Origin: Pseudarthrobacter siccitolerans
Lineage (GTDB): Bacteria; Actinomycetota; Actinomycetes; Actinomycetales; Micrococcaceae
Direction of reading: 5' to 3'
Assembly: GCF_030823375.1 (NCBI RefSeq)
Contig: NZ_JAUSXB010000001.1
Location: 3,224,001-3,288,000 of the forward strand
Length of the DNA: 64,000 nucleotides
Positions within the stretch are counted from its first letter, which is position 1, and each line of letters starts with the position of its first letter. A model generated the notes under the pieces. The model was not told the origin of the DNA. It made no database searches and worked only from the letters and a program-made list of their open reading frames with translations. Both the position numbers and the translations under genes were made by a program. Below, piece by piece: positions 33,084 to 41,181 of the stretch.

Positions 33084-35326
33084 CTAGCCCTCGAATGCCC
33101 GCAGAATATTTTCCGCGTTGTACGTCAGGGACACGCGGGCGGTGTCGGACACCTTGTCCGGGCCCTTCTGCTGGCCGAGGAGGTCCACGAAGCGCTGCAG
33201 GGCCTGTGCTGCCTTGCCGGCGTCGCCGTCTTCCACGGCTTTCGCCGCCTGCTGTACGTTCGCCGTCAACTGGCTGCCTAGCGGCCCGGCCACGTCTCCG
33301 GACTCCACCAGGTCTTCCACCACGTGCTGCAGCGCTTTCACGCTGCCGGGCAGCCACGCCGCCCGCAGGGGGACGTCCGCGAAGTCCATATCGGAGGCGA
33401 AGTAGAAGTCCGTGTAGGCAGGCTGGTTGTAGGCAGTGTTCTGCCGGGCAACCTCTGCACGGTACTGCGGATCGTGCATCAGAGTGTAGAGCTTGTGGCT
33501 GGTCACTTCGGTGCTGAGGTACATCCGCAGCGCGGAGCTGTCCGCGGTCCTGACCAGCAATTCCTCGCGCCAGTCACCTACGACGTCCGCCACCAGGCTG
33601 GGGTTGCCCTTGGTGCCGTTATTGGTACGCGTGCCCGTGGCGGTGAGGAGCCGGCCGCGCTTCCAGTCGTCGATGGTGGGCGTCTGGTCCCCTGAGCCGT
33701 TAACGATCTGCGTGGTCATGTCTGCGGACCACTTGATGCTCATGTTGGTGCCGGGAGCAGACGAGGAGAGCTTGCGGCCATCAGCGGACTGCATGCCGAT
33801 GGCCCAGTTTTCGATGCCGGGAACCGTGGGATCAACGTCACCGATCATGCCGCGGCCGGTGTCCTTGCCCGAGTAGGCGCCGAAGAGGACCTCACCGGTG
33901 GCCGCGTCCCGCATGGCGTAGCCGTAGGGCGCGTAGGTGGCTCCTTCATGGACTGTGAAGATTTCCTTGCCCGGACGGGCCGGATCAATGTCCGTGACGT
34001 GCATGGCGTCGCCGTGGCCAAGCCGTGCCTCTTCGCCGGGGACGGCGCTGCCGGGTGGCAGGGTGTCGAATGAGGTGTACAGCAGCGACCCGTCGTCGTC
34101 GAGCGTGGCAGAGCCGTAGACGATCTCCTGCTTGCCGTCGCCGTCCACATCCGAAGCGCTGAGCGAGTGGACGCCCTGCGTGGTGAGCTTGCCGAACTCC
34201 GGATCCGTGCCGTCCCGGCCGTGCGGGCTGTCGTTGAAGGGGTTGGTCATGGGCGTCCAGCCGGAGTCCACGTTCCACACGGGGGAGAGGCTGGACCCGT
34301 CCCAGGTGTAGGCCGCGAGGGTGCTGCGGGTGTAATAGCCGCGCGCGAAGACTGCTGCGGGCTTCTTGCCATCCAGGTAGGCAACCCCGGCAAGGAACCG
34401 GTCCACCCGGTTGCCCGGCTCGATGCGGGCCATGGCGTAATCGCCCCACATCAAGCCGTCGTCGGTCCTGCCAGGCTCATAGGCGACCGTCTTCAGCTCC
34501 TTGCCGGTGGCGCCTTCGAACACGGTGAGGTACTCGGGGCCGGCGACGATGAACCCCTCAAAGGCGCGCAGGTTGTTCCGGGCGCTGCGGGACGGGGCGT
34601 AGACGTCCACGAAGTAGTCGGTCAGGGCCTCGGCATCGGCCTGGGACAGCGGATACTTGTACTTCGGCGCGATGCCGAACGCTTCCTCCAGGGTGGCTGG
34701 CCAGTGGCCGGCCTTCACCTCCGGGTGCTCAGTCCAGCCCTGGAAGGTCTTCACCATGTGCTGGTAGTAGTCGGCAGCGCTCATGCGGTAGTCGTCGGAG
34801 TTGGAGTAGCCGGCGTTGACGTCCGACTGCAGGAGGGAAATGAAGTTCTCGGAGGCGGCGCTTCCGTCGGCGTTGAAGCTGGTGCTCTTGGTCCCCGGGG
34901 CGGTCTTCATCATCATTTCGGCGCGCCCGTCGCCGTCGAAATCATTGACCAGGAGCTGGGTGTAGTGGGCGCCGGAGCGGATGTTCACGCCCAGGTCGAT
35001 CCGGTGGAGCAGTGTGCCATCCGCCTTGTAGGTGTCCACGTAGGTCCTCAGCTGGCGCCTGCTCGGCCACGAAGCCACCGGGTCCTCTGCCACCGGCCTC
35101 ACCGGCACCGACTTCAACGTCTACCGGGACGGCCAGAAGCTAACACTCCTTCCGACGTCTTGGCAGCCACCAGGCCGCGGTCCAGATGGTCCAGCTGGAC
35201 GTCGGGCGTACCTGGCTTGGAAGAGGAGTCGACGGCGGAGGCTGGGGCTGCGAGGCAGCCGAAAGTGAGTGCGGCGCCAACGGCGGCGACGGACAGGAGG
35301 CGCGCGGGGATACGGCTCGGATTCAT
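33084..35326 (-). pseudogene. Rhamnogalacturonan lyase (PL11), disrupted by inversion and deletion
   Basis: This was a secreted PL11 pectin lyase with a C-terminal helical extension. The 5' part (35326 down to about 35143) encodes a signal peptide (LLSVAAVGAALTFGCLAAPASA) and VQLDHLDRGLVAAKTSEGV, the family's first block. The next block, SWRLLG...DFNVYRDGQKL, is found on the opposite strand at 35044-35142, meaning this piece is inverted. The remainder resumes at about 35043 with TYVDTYKADGTLLHRIDLGVN and continues to the end; about 80 residues normally lying between DGQK and this block are missing. The 3' part keeps a long open frame but no start or signal peptide. The product cannot be made as a functional secreted enzyme unless this is an assembly error. 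Confidence 0.88.
35044..35142 (+). other. Inverted 99-bp fragment of the PL11 gene
   Basis: Read on the plus strand this segment gives VLSWRLLGHEATGSSATGL and then TGTDFNVYRDGQKL, which matches the block expected immediately after KTSEGV in PL11 lyases, whereas the rest of the gene is on the minus strand. Flipping it would join the signal-peptide part to this block in frame (GGAGTCCTCAGCTGG). AGCT sits close to both ends. Confidence 0.85.
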
Positions 35327-35351
35327 CAGTGAATCCTTTCAATTCTCGAAC

Positions 35352-35366
35352 GGGAAAACGCTTCCC
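35352..35366. promoter_or_regulatory. LacI-type operator before the PL11 gene
   Basis: GGGAAAACGCTTCCC has five-base outer arms around a central CG and resembles LacI-family operators. It lies 26 bases before the start codon of the broken lyase gene, consistent with sugar-dependent repression of the original gene. Confidence 0.5.
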
Positions 35367-35462
35367 CAGTAACCTAGTGGCGACGGGCGGACAACACAAG
35401 CCCTTGTGGCATGCGTGGAAAGCGGGTATTTAGAACGTTGTAGATTATGCGGTCGGAGCGGC

Positions 35463-36491
35463 TCAGGCCCCGCGCCGGGCCCAGCCGGTCAACCTGTCAC
35501 TCAGGTCCATGAACCCCTGGTCCACTACCTGAAGATCGGGGTTGGCGTCGTACCAGTCGACAATTTCGCGGGCGCCATCAGCAAAGGGGATGGTGGCGAC
35601 GTAGTCGGGCACCAAGGACTTAATTTTGGTGTTGTCGAAGACCACCGAATGGGAGCGGTCACCCAACAGGTTCGCGCCGAGCTCGTCGCTGTGCGCGGCG
35701 ATGGTTTCTGATGCAACGTGGACCAACTCCGGCTCACGGACCCCGGCCGCCCGGGCGAACAACTGGTAAATCTGGTTCCACGGCAGGTACTCATCGGAGG
35801 TGATGGTGTAGCTCTCACCCACCGCTTGAGGCCGGCCCAGGAGCCCGACGAAGGCCTTGGCGAAGTCCTGGCTGTGGGTCAAGGTCCAGAGCGATGTTCC
35901 GTCGCCGTGCACCATGACCGGGAGCCCGGCGCGCATCCGGTGGATATCGGTCCAGCCGCCCACCATGGCGATCTTGGTCCGGTCATAGGTGTGCGACGGG
36001 CGCACCACAGTTACCGGGAAATCCTGCTCGCGGTAGGCCTCGTAGAACAGTTCCTCGCAGGCAATCTTGTCCCGGGAATACTGCCAGAACGGATTTTTCA
36101 GCGGTGTGGATTCCCGGATCGGCAGCCGGGTTGGCGGCTTCTGGTAGGCGGACGCGGAACTGATGAAGACGTACTGACCGCTCCGGCCGGCAAATAGGTC
36201 CAGGCTGGCCTTGGCCTGGTCCGGTGTGTAGGTGATGAAGTCCGCAACGGCGTCGAACTCCCTTCCGCCCAGCGCTTCCCGGACCGCCGAGATGTCCCGG
36301 ACGTCCGCGGACAGGGTTTCCACCCCTTCCGGGACCGGCCTGGTGGACCGGCCCCGGTTGAGGATTGTCAGCCGGTGGCCCAGCGCGACGGCGCGCTGTG
36401 CCGCCGCCGCGCTGATGACCCCTGTGCCGCCGACGAAAAGGATGCTTTTCGGCGCCACCGTATCGGCCCCGCGAACGAGTGGGTTCACCAC
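35463..36491 (-). CDS. NAD-dependent epimerase/dehydratase family protein
   Basis: A 342-residue extended SDR. The cofactor loop is FVGGTGVISAAAAQ, with NRG after the second strand and the DVRD acidic turn. FISSASAYQ and the downstream YSRDKIACEE supply the Ser/Tyr/Lys catalytic set. Proteins of this group in plants and bacteria resemble chloroplast RNA-binding/UDP-sugar epimerase-like proteins; the substrate is unknown. Its start overlaps the 3' end of the aldo/keto reductase gene by seven bases, so the two are co-translated. Confidence 0.83.
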   Translation of the reverse strand: MVNPLVRGADTVAPKSILFVGGTGVISAAAAQRAVALGHRLTILNRGRSTRPVPEGVETLSADVRDISAVREALGGREFDAVADFITYTPDQAKASLDLFAGRSGQYVFISSASAYQKPPTRLPIRESTPLKNPFWQYSRDKIACEELFYEAYREQDFPVTVVRPSHTYDRTKIAMVGGWTDIHRMRAGLPVMVHGDGTSLWTLTHSQDFAKAFVGLLGRPQAVGESYTITSDEYLPWNQIYQLFARAAGVREPELVHVASETIAAHSDELGANLLGDRSHSVVFDNTKIKSLVPDYVATIPFADGAREIVDWYDANPDLQVVDQGFMDLSDRLTGWARRGA

Positions 36492-37456
36492 GCGTAGTCT
36501 TCCGGAGCAGTCTTGTGCCCCGGGAAAATGTCATCGAGCCGCTTGAGGGCATCGGCGTCGAGCGTGACGTCCAGGGCCCGTACTGCGGCGTCGAGCTGTT
36601 CCTGGGTCCGCGGCCCCACGATAGGCGCCGTGACGGCGGGCTGGTGCAGCAGCCAGGCGAGGGCCACATCGCCCGGTTCCTGTCCCAGCTCATCGGCAAA
36701 GTCCTCATACTGCTGGATCTGGTCCTGGTGCTTCTTAAGCGTTTCCGCGGCGCGTCCCTCGGTCCGCCGGACGCCCTGCTGCTCCTTTTTCAGCACGCCG
36801 CCCAGGAGGCCGCCCTGGAGCGGCGACCAGGGGATGAGCCCCAGCCCGTACTGCTGGGCCGCCGGGATGACCTCCAGTTCCACCTGGCGCATGAACAGGT
36901 TATAGATGGATTGTTCGCTGACCAGACCGGTGTAGTTCCGCCGCCGCGCCGCTTCCTGCGCCTGGGCAATGTGCCACCCGGCGAAGTTGCTGCTGCCCGA
37001 GTACAGGATTTTGCCCTGCTGGACGGCGACTTCGATGGCCTGCCAGATCTCGTCCCAGGGCGTGTCCCGGTCGATGTGGTGGAACTGGTAGACGTCGATA
37101 TAGTCCGTTTGCAGGCGCTTCAGGCTCGCATCCAGGGCACGCCGAATGTTCAGCGCGGACAGCTTCGATTCGTTGGGCCGGTCCGTCATGGTGCCGTACA
37201 ACTTGGTAGCCAGCACCGTGTGCTCGCGGCGCTCGCCGCCCTTGGCGAACCAGCGGCCGATGATTTCTTCGGTCCAGCCTCGGTGCCCGGCGCCGCCGTA
37301 CACGTTGGCGGTATCAAAGAAGTTGATGCCGTTTTCATGCGCGGAGTCCATGATGCTGTGGGCATCGGCCTCCTCGGTCTGCGGGCCGAAGTTCATGGTC
37401 CCCAGGCAGAGCCGGGAGACTTTCAGGCCTGAGCGGCCAAGATGTGTGTACTGCAT
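36485..37456 (-). CDS. Aldo/keto reductase (KCAB/YghZ-like)
   Basis: A 323-residue aldo/keto reductase with opening YTHLGRSGLKVSRLCLGTMNFG, catalytic FFDTANVYGG, lysine in LATKLYG and histidine in YQFHHIDRD. The C-terminal cofactor block is APIVGPRTQEQL. The reading frame overlaps the epimerase gene downstream. Together with the epimerase and the neighbouring reductase it forms a small carbohydrate- or aldehyde-processing cluster on the minus strand. Confidence 0.9.
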   Translation of the reverse strand: MQYTHLGRSGLKVSRLCLGTMNFGPQTEEADAHSIMDSAHENGINFFDTANVYGGAGHRGWTEEIIGRWFAKGGERREHTVLATKLYGTMTDRPNESKLSALNIRRALDASLKRLQTDYIDVYQFHHIDRDTPWDEIWQAIEVAVQQGKILYSGSSNFAGWHIAQAQEAARRRNYTGLVSEQSIYNLFMRQVELEVIPAAQQYGLGLIPWSPLQGGLLGGVLKKEQQGVRRTEGRAAETLKKHQDQIQQYEDFADELGQEPGDVALAWLLHQPAVTAPIVGPRTQEQLDAAVRALDVTLDADALKRLDDIFPGHKTAPEDYAW

Positions 37457-37490
37457 TGTTCAAATCCTCTCGGTGGTACAGCTTGCCGGG

Positions 37491-37574
37491 CCGGTGGTTG
37501 AGCCTGTCGGAACCGGTGGTTGAGCCTGTCGGAACCAATGCCTTGCCGGACCGGTGGTTGAGCCTGTCAGAACC
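37491..37574. repeat. Three copies of a GGTTGAGCCTGTCGGAACC intergenic repeat
   Basis: The 24-base unit CCGGTGGTTGAGCCTGTCGG-AACC occurs at 37491-37514, 37513-37536 and 37551-37574 (last copy with one substitution), two of them overlapping at CC. It lies between two minus-strand aldo/keto reductase genes. Similar short repeats are scattered between genes in Arthrobacter and related actinobacteria. Confidence 0.88.
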
Positions 37575-37576
37575 GG

Positions 37577-38398
37577 CTACAGCTGGGTGAAAGCGGCGAC
37601 GGCGGGATCGGAGCCAAGCCGCGCTCCCGCCTCCAAAGCTGTAATGGCGGCGAACTCCTCGCTGGAAAGCGTGAGGGTGGAGGCGGCGAAGTTTTCCCGG
37701 ATTCGTGAAGCCTGGCTGGACTTGGGGATGACGATGTTCCCGGCGGCCAGGTGCCAGGCGAGGACCACCTGGGCGGTGGTGGCATTGTGAGCATTGGCGA
37801 TGGTGGTCACTGCATTGCCGTTCAGGTCCGCGCCGCGGCCCAGCGGGCTGTAGGCTTCCACGGCGATGCCAAGGCTTCGGCACTTGTCTGCCAGCTCCGC
37901 CTGCTGGTAGCTGGGGTGCAGTTCGATCTGGTTAACGGCAGGAACAATTTCCGAGGATTCCAGCAGGTTGTCCAGATGATCGGCGAGGAAGTTGGAGACG
38001 CCGATGGCGCGGATCTCGTTGTTCTCGTAGAGCCGCTCCAGCTCCTTCCAGGCCTGCACGTACAAGCCCTGGGACGGGACCGGCCAGTGGATGAGGTACA
38101 GGTCCACGTAGTCCAGTCCGAGCGCCTTACGGCTGTCCTGGAATGCGGCCTGGGCTCGGTCCTGATCGCCGTTCCGGAGCTTGGTGGTCACAAAGATGTC
38201 TTCGCGCGGAATGCCGGCAGCCGCGATCGCTGCGCCCACGCCCTCCTCGTTGCGGTAGGCTGCAGCCGTGTCGATGTGGCGGTATCCCGCTTCGAAGGCG
38301 TCCTCGACGGCCCGCTGGGTGTCCTCCGGCGGCACCTGGAAAACACCAAAACCAAGCTGGGGGATGGTAACGCCGTTGTTCAGTGTCAGCTCTGACAT
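37577..38398 (-). CDS. Aldo/keto reductase (2,5-diketogluconate reductase type)
   Basis: A 273-residue reductase with LNNGVTIPQLGFGVFQV at the start, YRHIDTAAAYRNEEG for the catalytic Asp/Tyr, VTTKLRNGD for lysine, LIHWPVP for histidine and NIVIPKSSQASRI for NADPH. It is the third reductase of this region and is divergent from an XRE-family regulator; palindromic and direct-repeat elements lie in the promoter region between them. Confidence 0.9.
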   Translation of the reverse strand: MSELTLNNGVTIPQLGFGVFQVPPEDTQRAVEDAFEAGYRHIDTAAAYRNEEGVGAAIAAAGIPREDIFVTTKLRNGDQDRAQAAFQDSRKALGLDYVDLYLIHWPVPSQGLYVQAWKELERLYENNEIRAIGVSNFLADHLDNLLESSEIVPAVNQIELHPSYQQAELADKCRSLGIAVEAYSPLGRGADLNGNAVTTIANAHNATTAQVVLAWHLAAGNIVIPKSSQASRIRENFAASTLTLSSEEFAAITALEAGARLGSDPAVAAFTQL

Positions 38399-38424
38399 GG
38401 GGGCTCCTTTGGAAAGTACTGGGG

Positions 38425-38481
38425 GTGGATGCCGTTAAGTGGATGCCGTTAACTCGACCGCGAGAAAGCGGTTTCCGCTTT
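38425..38481. promoter_or_regulatory. Direct repeat and palindrome in the reductase/regulator divergent region
   Basis: The 14-mer GTGGATGCCGTTAA is duplicated back to back (38425-38452). Directly after it, AAAGCGG-TTT-CCGCTTT (38465-38481) forms a perfect inverted repeat with seven-base arms. Both sit between the aldo/keto reductase (start 38398) and the regulator gene (start 38630) and are candidates for regulator binding. Confidence 0.5.
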
Positions 38482-38629
38482 GGCTCGCTACTGAGCCTAT
38501 GCAGTTTTGCCGGCGATGTCAGTAAGTATGGCTGATCTTGTTTTTCCTAGGACTGCCAGTCCTACCTTCGTTGTAGAAATCAGGTGCCGTTGTAGAACCC
38601 GGTAGGCAGCGCGGGTCACAATAGTTTGC

Positions 38630-39535
38630 ATGGGTCAAAGCGCGGAGTTCGGAAAATTCCTCAAAGCCATGCGGTCCCGGCTGAGCCCGGAGGACGTCGG
38701 CGCCGGGCCAACACCCGGTGCACGCAGGGTGCCCGGACTTCGGCGCGAGGAGGTGGCCCGGCTGGCCGGAGTCAGCACGGACTACTACGTCCGGCTGGAA
38801 CAGGGCCGGAACATCCACCCTTCCCGCACAGTCCTGGATGCTGTGTCCCGGGCGCTCCGGCTCAGCGCCAGCGAGCATGCACACATGATGGACCTGCTGG
38901 AGAACTGCGCCGGGACGCCCCGCTCCACTGGGCAACCGGCGCAGGGCGTCCGCCCCGCACTGCGCCATCTGCTGGAAGCCGTGGGCGAGGTTCCGGCCTT
39001 GGTCCTGGGCCGCCGCAGTGATGTTCTGGCCGGCAACGGGCTGGCCTTCCTGCTCTTCGCCGACTTCCCTGCGCTGCCGCCGGCGGAAAGGAACCTGACC
39101 CGTTGGCTCATTCTCGACCCGGCCGCCCGCGAGCTGTTCCGCGACTGGAAGACGGTGGCCGCGGAAGCAGCAGGAGCTCTCCGCCTCGACGTCGGCCGGC
39201 ACCCCAACGATGCACTGGCGAACCAACTGGTGGGGGAACTGGCAGTCAACAGCGAACACTTCCGGCAATGGTGGGCGGGCCACCGGGTGGCCAGCCGGTC
39301 GGCAGGCACAGTCCGCCTGCACCACCCCGCCGTCGGGGACCTTGAACTGAACTTTGAAAACCTTGTCCTCCCGGACGATCCCGACCAGACGCTTAGGGTT
39401 TATTCCGCCCGGCCTGGCTCGCCGTCGTCGGACGCCCTTTCCTTGCTGGGCAGCCTCGGCGCCGCGGCCGGGAAACAGCCGCCGCACCATCCGAGCACGG
39501 ACGCCCCGGCCGCCACTGTGGACAGCCGGGAGTAG
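38630..39535 (+). CDS. XRE-family regulator with MmyB-like ligand domain
   Basis: A 301-residue transcriptional regulator. An N-terminal helix-turn-helix (about 35-75: VPGLRREEVARLAGVSTDYY, VRLEQGRN) is followed by the MmyB/MLTR-type C-terminal domain (about 105-275), recognised by RRSDVLAGNGLAFLLFADF, RNLTRWLILDPAARELFRDW and FRQWWAGHRV. Such regulators are typically divergent from an oxidoreductase gene whose product clears the inducer; the aldo/keto reductase at 37577 fits that arrangement. Confidence 0.9.
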   Translation: MGQSAEFGKFLKAMRSRLSPEDVGAGPTPGARRVPGLRREEVARLAGVSTDYYVRLEQGRNIHPSRTVLDAVSRALRLSASEHAHMMDLLENCAGTPRSTGQPAQGVRPALRHLLEAVGEVPALVLGRRSDVLAGNGLAFLLFADFPALPPAERNLTRWLILDPAARELFRDWKTVAAEAAGALRLDVGRHPNDALANQLVGELAVNSEHFRQWWAGHRVASRSAGTVRLHHPAVGDLELNFENLVLPDDPDQTLRVYSARPGSPSSDALSLLGSLGAAAGKQPPHHPSTDAPAATVDSRE

Positions 39536-39664
39536 CTGCGCCCGCGCCACGGCTGTACATTTGGCCAGCCCGGCGCGCTGATTCTGGCCACGAGCCCATT
39601 GGGAAGCTGCCGCGGCCTTCCTAGGCTGGAAGCACGAACTGCTTACCCAAGGATGGTCTCAACG

Positions 39665-39880
39665 ATGAAACGCATCGCACTGCTCAAGGAACGCCAGGCT
39701 TCGCCCGCCGGCACTCCCTCCACCGCCACCGGCTCGCACTGCCCGGTGTCCGGCCTCTGGAGTCCTGACCACGACCCGCACACAGTGCTGTCCTTCTTCG
39801 AAGGCCACGTGTTCCCAGCGTTCGACGGCGTCCCTACCGTGTGGCGGCGACGCTCGGCGGGTACCGTCTCGGCTAACTAG
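39665..39880 (+). CDS. Small hypothetical protein with CPVSGLW motif
   Basis: A 71-residue protein of unknown function. Its core GSHCPVSGLWSPDHDP, then EGHVFPAFDGVPTVWRRR, resembles small cysteine/tryptophan proteins in which a C-P-x-[ST]-G-x-W unit precedes a G-x-x-x-P and terminal W; a structural or metal-related role is possible. The ATG at 39665 is preceded at some distance by AAGGA; a start at 39653 is also possible. A strong terminator follows. Confidence 0.5.
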   Translation: MKRIALLKERQASPAGTPSTATGSHCPVSGLWSPDHDPHTVLSFFEGHVFPAFDGVPTVWRRRSAGTVSAN

Positions 39881-39901
39881 CCTGCGGTTAAACCCAAAAC
39901 T

Positions 39902-39953
39902 GGCCCGCAGATAACGTCCCCTGAACGGGTTTCCACGACGTTACCTGCGGGCC
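39902..39953. terminator. Bidirectional terminator
   Basis: Two 17-base arms (39902-39918 and 39937-39953) pair with one mismatch around an 18-base loop. It lies between the convergent small gene and the dodecin gene and can end transcription from both. Confidence 0.78.
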
Positions 39954-39966
39954 GGTTGGACTTGGT

Positions 39967-40179
39967 CTAGGACTCTTCCAGCCGGAAACCGAGCTTGATG
40001 GTCACCTGCCAGTCGGCGATCTTTCCCTCTTCCAGGTGCCCCCGGATTTCCTTGACTTCGAACCAGTCAAGGTTGCGCAGTGTCTGGGAGGCCTTGGCGA
40101 TACCGTTGCGGACGGCGTCGTCCACTCCTTGATCCGACGTGCCGACAATTTCAGAAATGCTGTACGTGTGGTTGGACAA
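39967..40179 (-). CDS. Dodecin
   Basis: A 70-residue dodecin, a flavin-binding protein that forms hollow dodecamers and stores or sequesters flavin/CoA. The family pattern YSISEIVGTSDQGVDDAVRN, ASQTLRNLDWFEVKEIRG and the C-terminal WQVTIKLGFRLE strand are complete; the flavin-stacking tryptophan is in LDWFEV. It is a single-gene unit ending at the shared terminator. Confidence 0.94.
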   Translation of the reverse strand: MSNHTYSISEIVGTSDQGVDDAVRNGIAKASQTLRNLDWFEVKEIRGHLEEGKIADWQVTIKLGFRLEES

Positions 40180-40304
40180 CTTCGCTCCTCGTGATTGCCT
40201 TGGGGCTCCCGGTGCGGGCCGTTCTTGAAGACTAGTGGCACTTCAAGATCGTTGGCCAGCCCTTATCCCGATGTTCCGTTGGTAGCCACGGCCCCGCCTG
40301 CGGG

Positions 40305-41021
40305 CTAAGCCGGCTGCGGCTTCTCCTCGAGAACCAGGTTCTTGAGGTCGTCCAGGGTCTGCTGCATGTGCGCGTCCATAGCTTCGCGGGACCGTGCAGC
40401 GTCCCGGGATTCCAGCGCTTCGGCAATGTTCTGGTGATGCCCGATGGCGTGTTCCTGAATTTGGGGCACCGCCGAGGTCTCCGTGCGCCTCTTTTCCAGC
40501 ACGCGGTGGAGCGGCTCGAAGAGCACGGCCACAAAAACATTTTCCGAGGCATGCAGGATCAGGTCATGGAAAGCCAGATCCGCTTCCACGAAGGCGGCAA
40601 CGTTATTCACCTCGTGCGCGGCACGCATGGCGGCCACGTGCCCGAAGAGTGTTTGGACGCCGGCGTCGGTGATCCGTCCCGCAGCCAGTTCGCACGCGCC
40701 GGTTTCCAGCATGCGCCGGAGTTCGATGAGCTGGACAGAGGCTTCAGCTTCATTCTTGCCCTCGGAAGCTGCGCGCAGCACGGCTTCCAATGATGCCCAC
40801 CGGTTGAGCGGGTTGACGAACGTGCCCCGGCCACGTTCCACGCTGAGGATCTGCTGCGCCTGCAGGGTTTTCATGGCTTCACGGACGGTCATCCGGCTTA
40901 CTTCGTGCCGGGCGCTGAGCTCGTGCTCACCGGGAACGATGGCGCCAGGCAGAAATTCTCCGGCAATGATGCGGTCCAGGAGCTCATCGGCCACCTGGCC
41001 TACCAGCGACTTCCTTGCCAT
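40305..41021 (-). CDS. GntR/FadR-family regulator of the acid-sugar operon
   Basis: A 238-residue regulator with an N-terminal winged helix (residues 5-70: VADELLDRIIAGEFLPGAIV, SRMTVREAMKTL, VERGRGTFV) and a C-terminal FCD domain carrying the metal-site pattern DLAFHDLIL and later histidines (GHHQNI, DAHMQQ). It is divergent from the DUF1537 kinase operon. Two TGTCAGACA sites lie in the gap, one within 40 bases of its own start and one before the operon. Repression relieved by an acid-sugar intermediate is the likely mode. Confidence 0.9.
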   Translation of the reverse strand: MARKSLVGQVADELLDRIIAGEFLPGAIVPGEHELSARHEVSRMTVREAMKTLQAQQILSVERGRGTFVNPLNRWASLEAVLRAASEGKNEAEASVQLIELRRMLETGACELAAGRITDAGVQTLFGHVAAMRAAHEVNNVAAFVEADLAFHDLILHASENVFVAVLFEPLHRVLEKRRTETSAVPQIQEHAIGHHQNIAEALESRDAARSREAMDAHMQQTLDDLKNLVLEEKPQPA

Positions 41022-41051
41022 GCTGCTGCCCCCATCACTGCTTTGTGGATA

Positions 41052-41126
41052 TGTCAGACAAGTCTACTTGCGCGTCTTTATGTCCTGTGCCACACTAACA
41101 TTCAAATGCAAGATGTCAGACATCTT
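41052..41126. promoter_or_regulatory. Two GntR/FadR operators (TGTCAGACA)
   Basis: TGTCAGACA occurs at 41052-41060 and again at the centre of the perfect 17-bp palindrome AAGATGTCAGACATCTT at 41110-41126. They flank the divergent promoters of the regulator and the catabolic operon. TGTCnGACA fits the general form of FCD-type GntR operators. Confidence 0.72.
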
Positions 41127-41181
41127 ACAGTTTCCTAACATCAGGATCCGATGCCCGGATCCATACACAACGGAGTGCACC

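Noticed and set aside
40483..41181. Long plus-strand open frame before the DUF1537 kinase
   Set aside because: It is antisense to the GntR gene and runs across the operator region; the GTG at 41182 has a proper ribosome site and family-like start.
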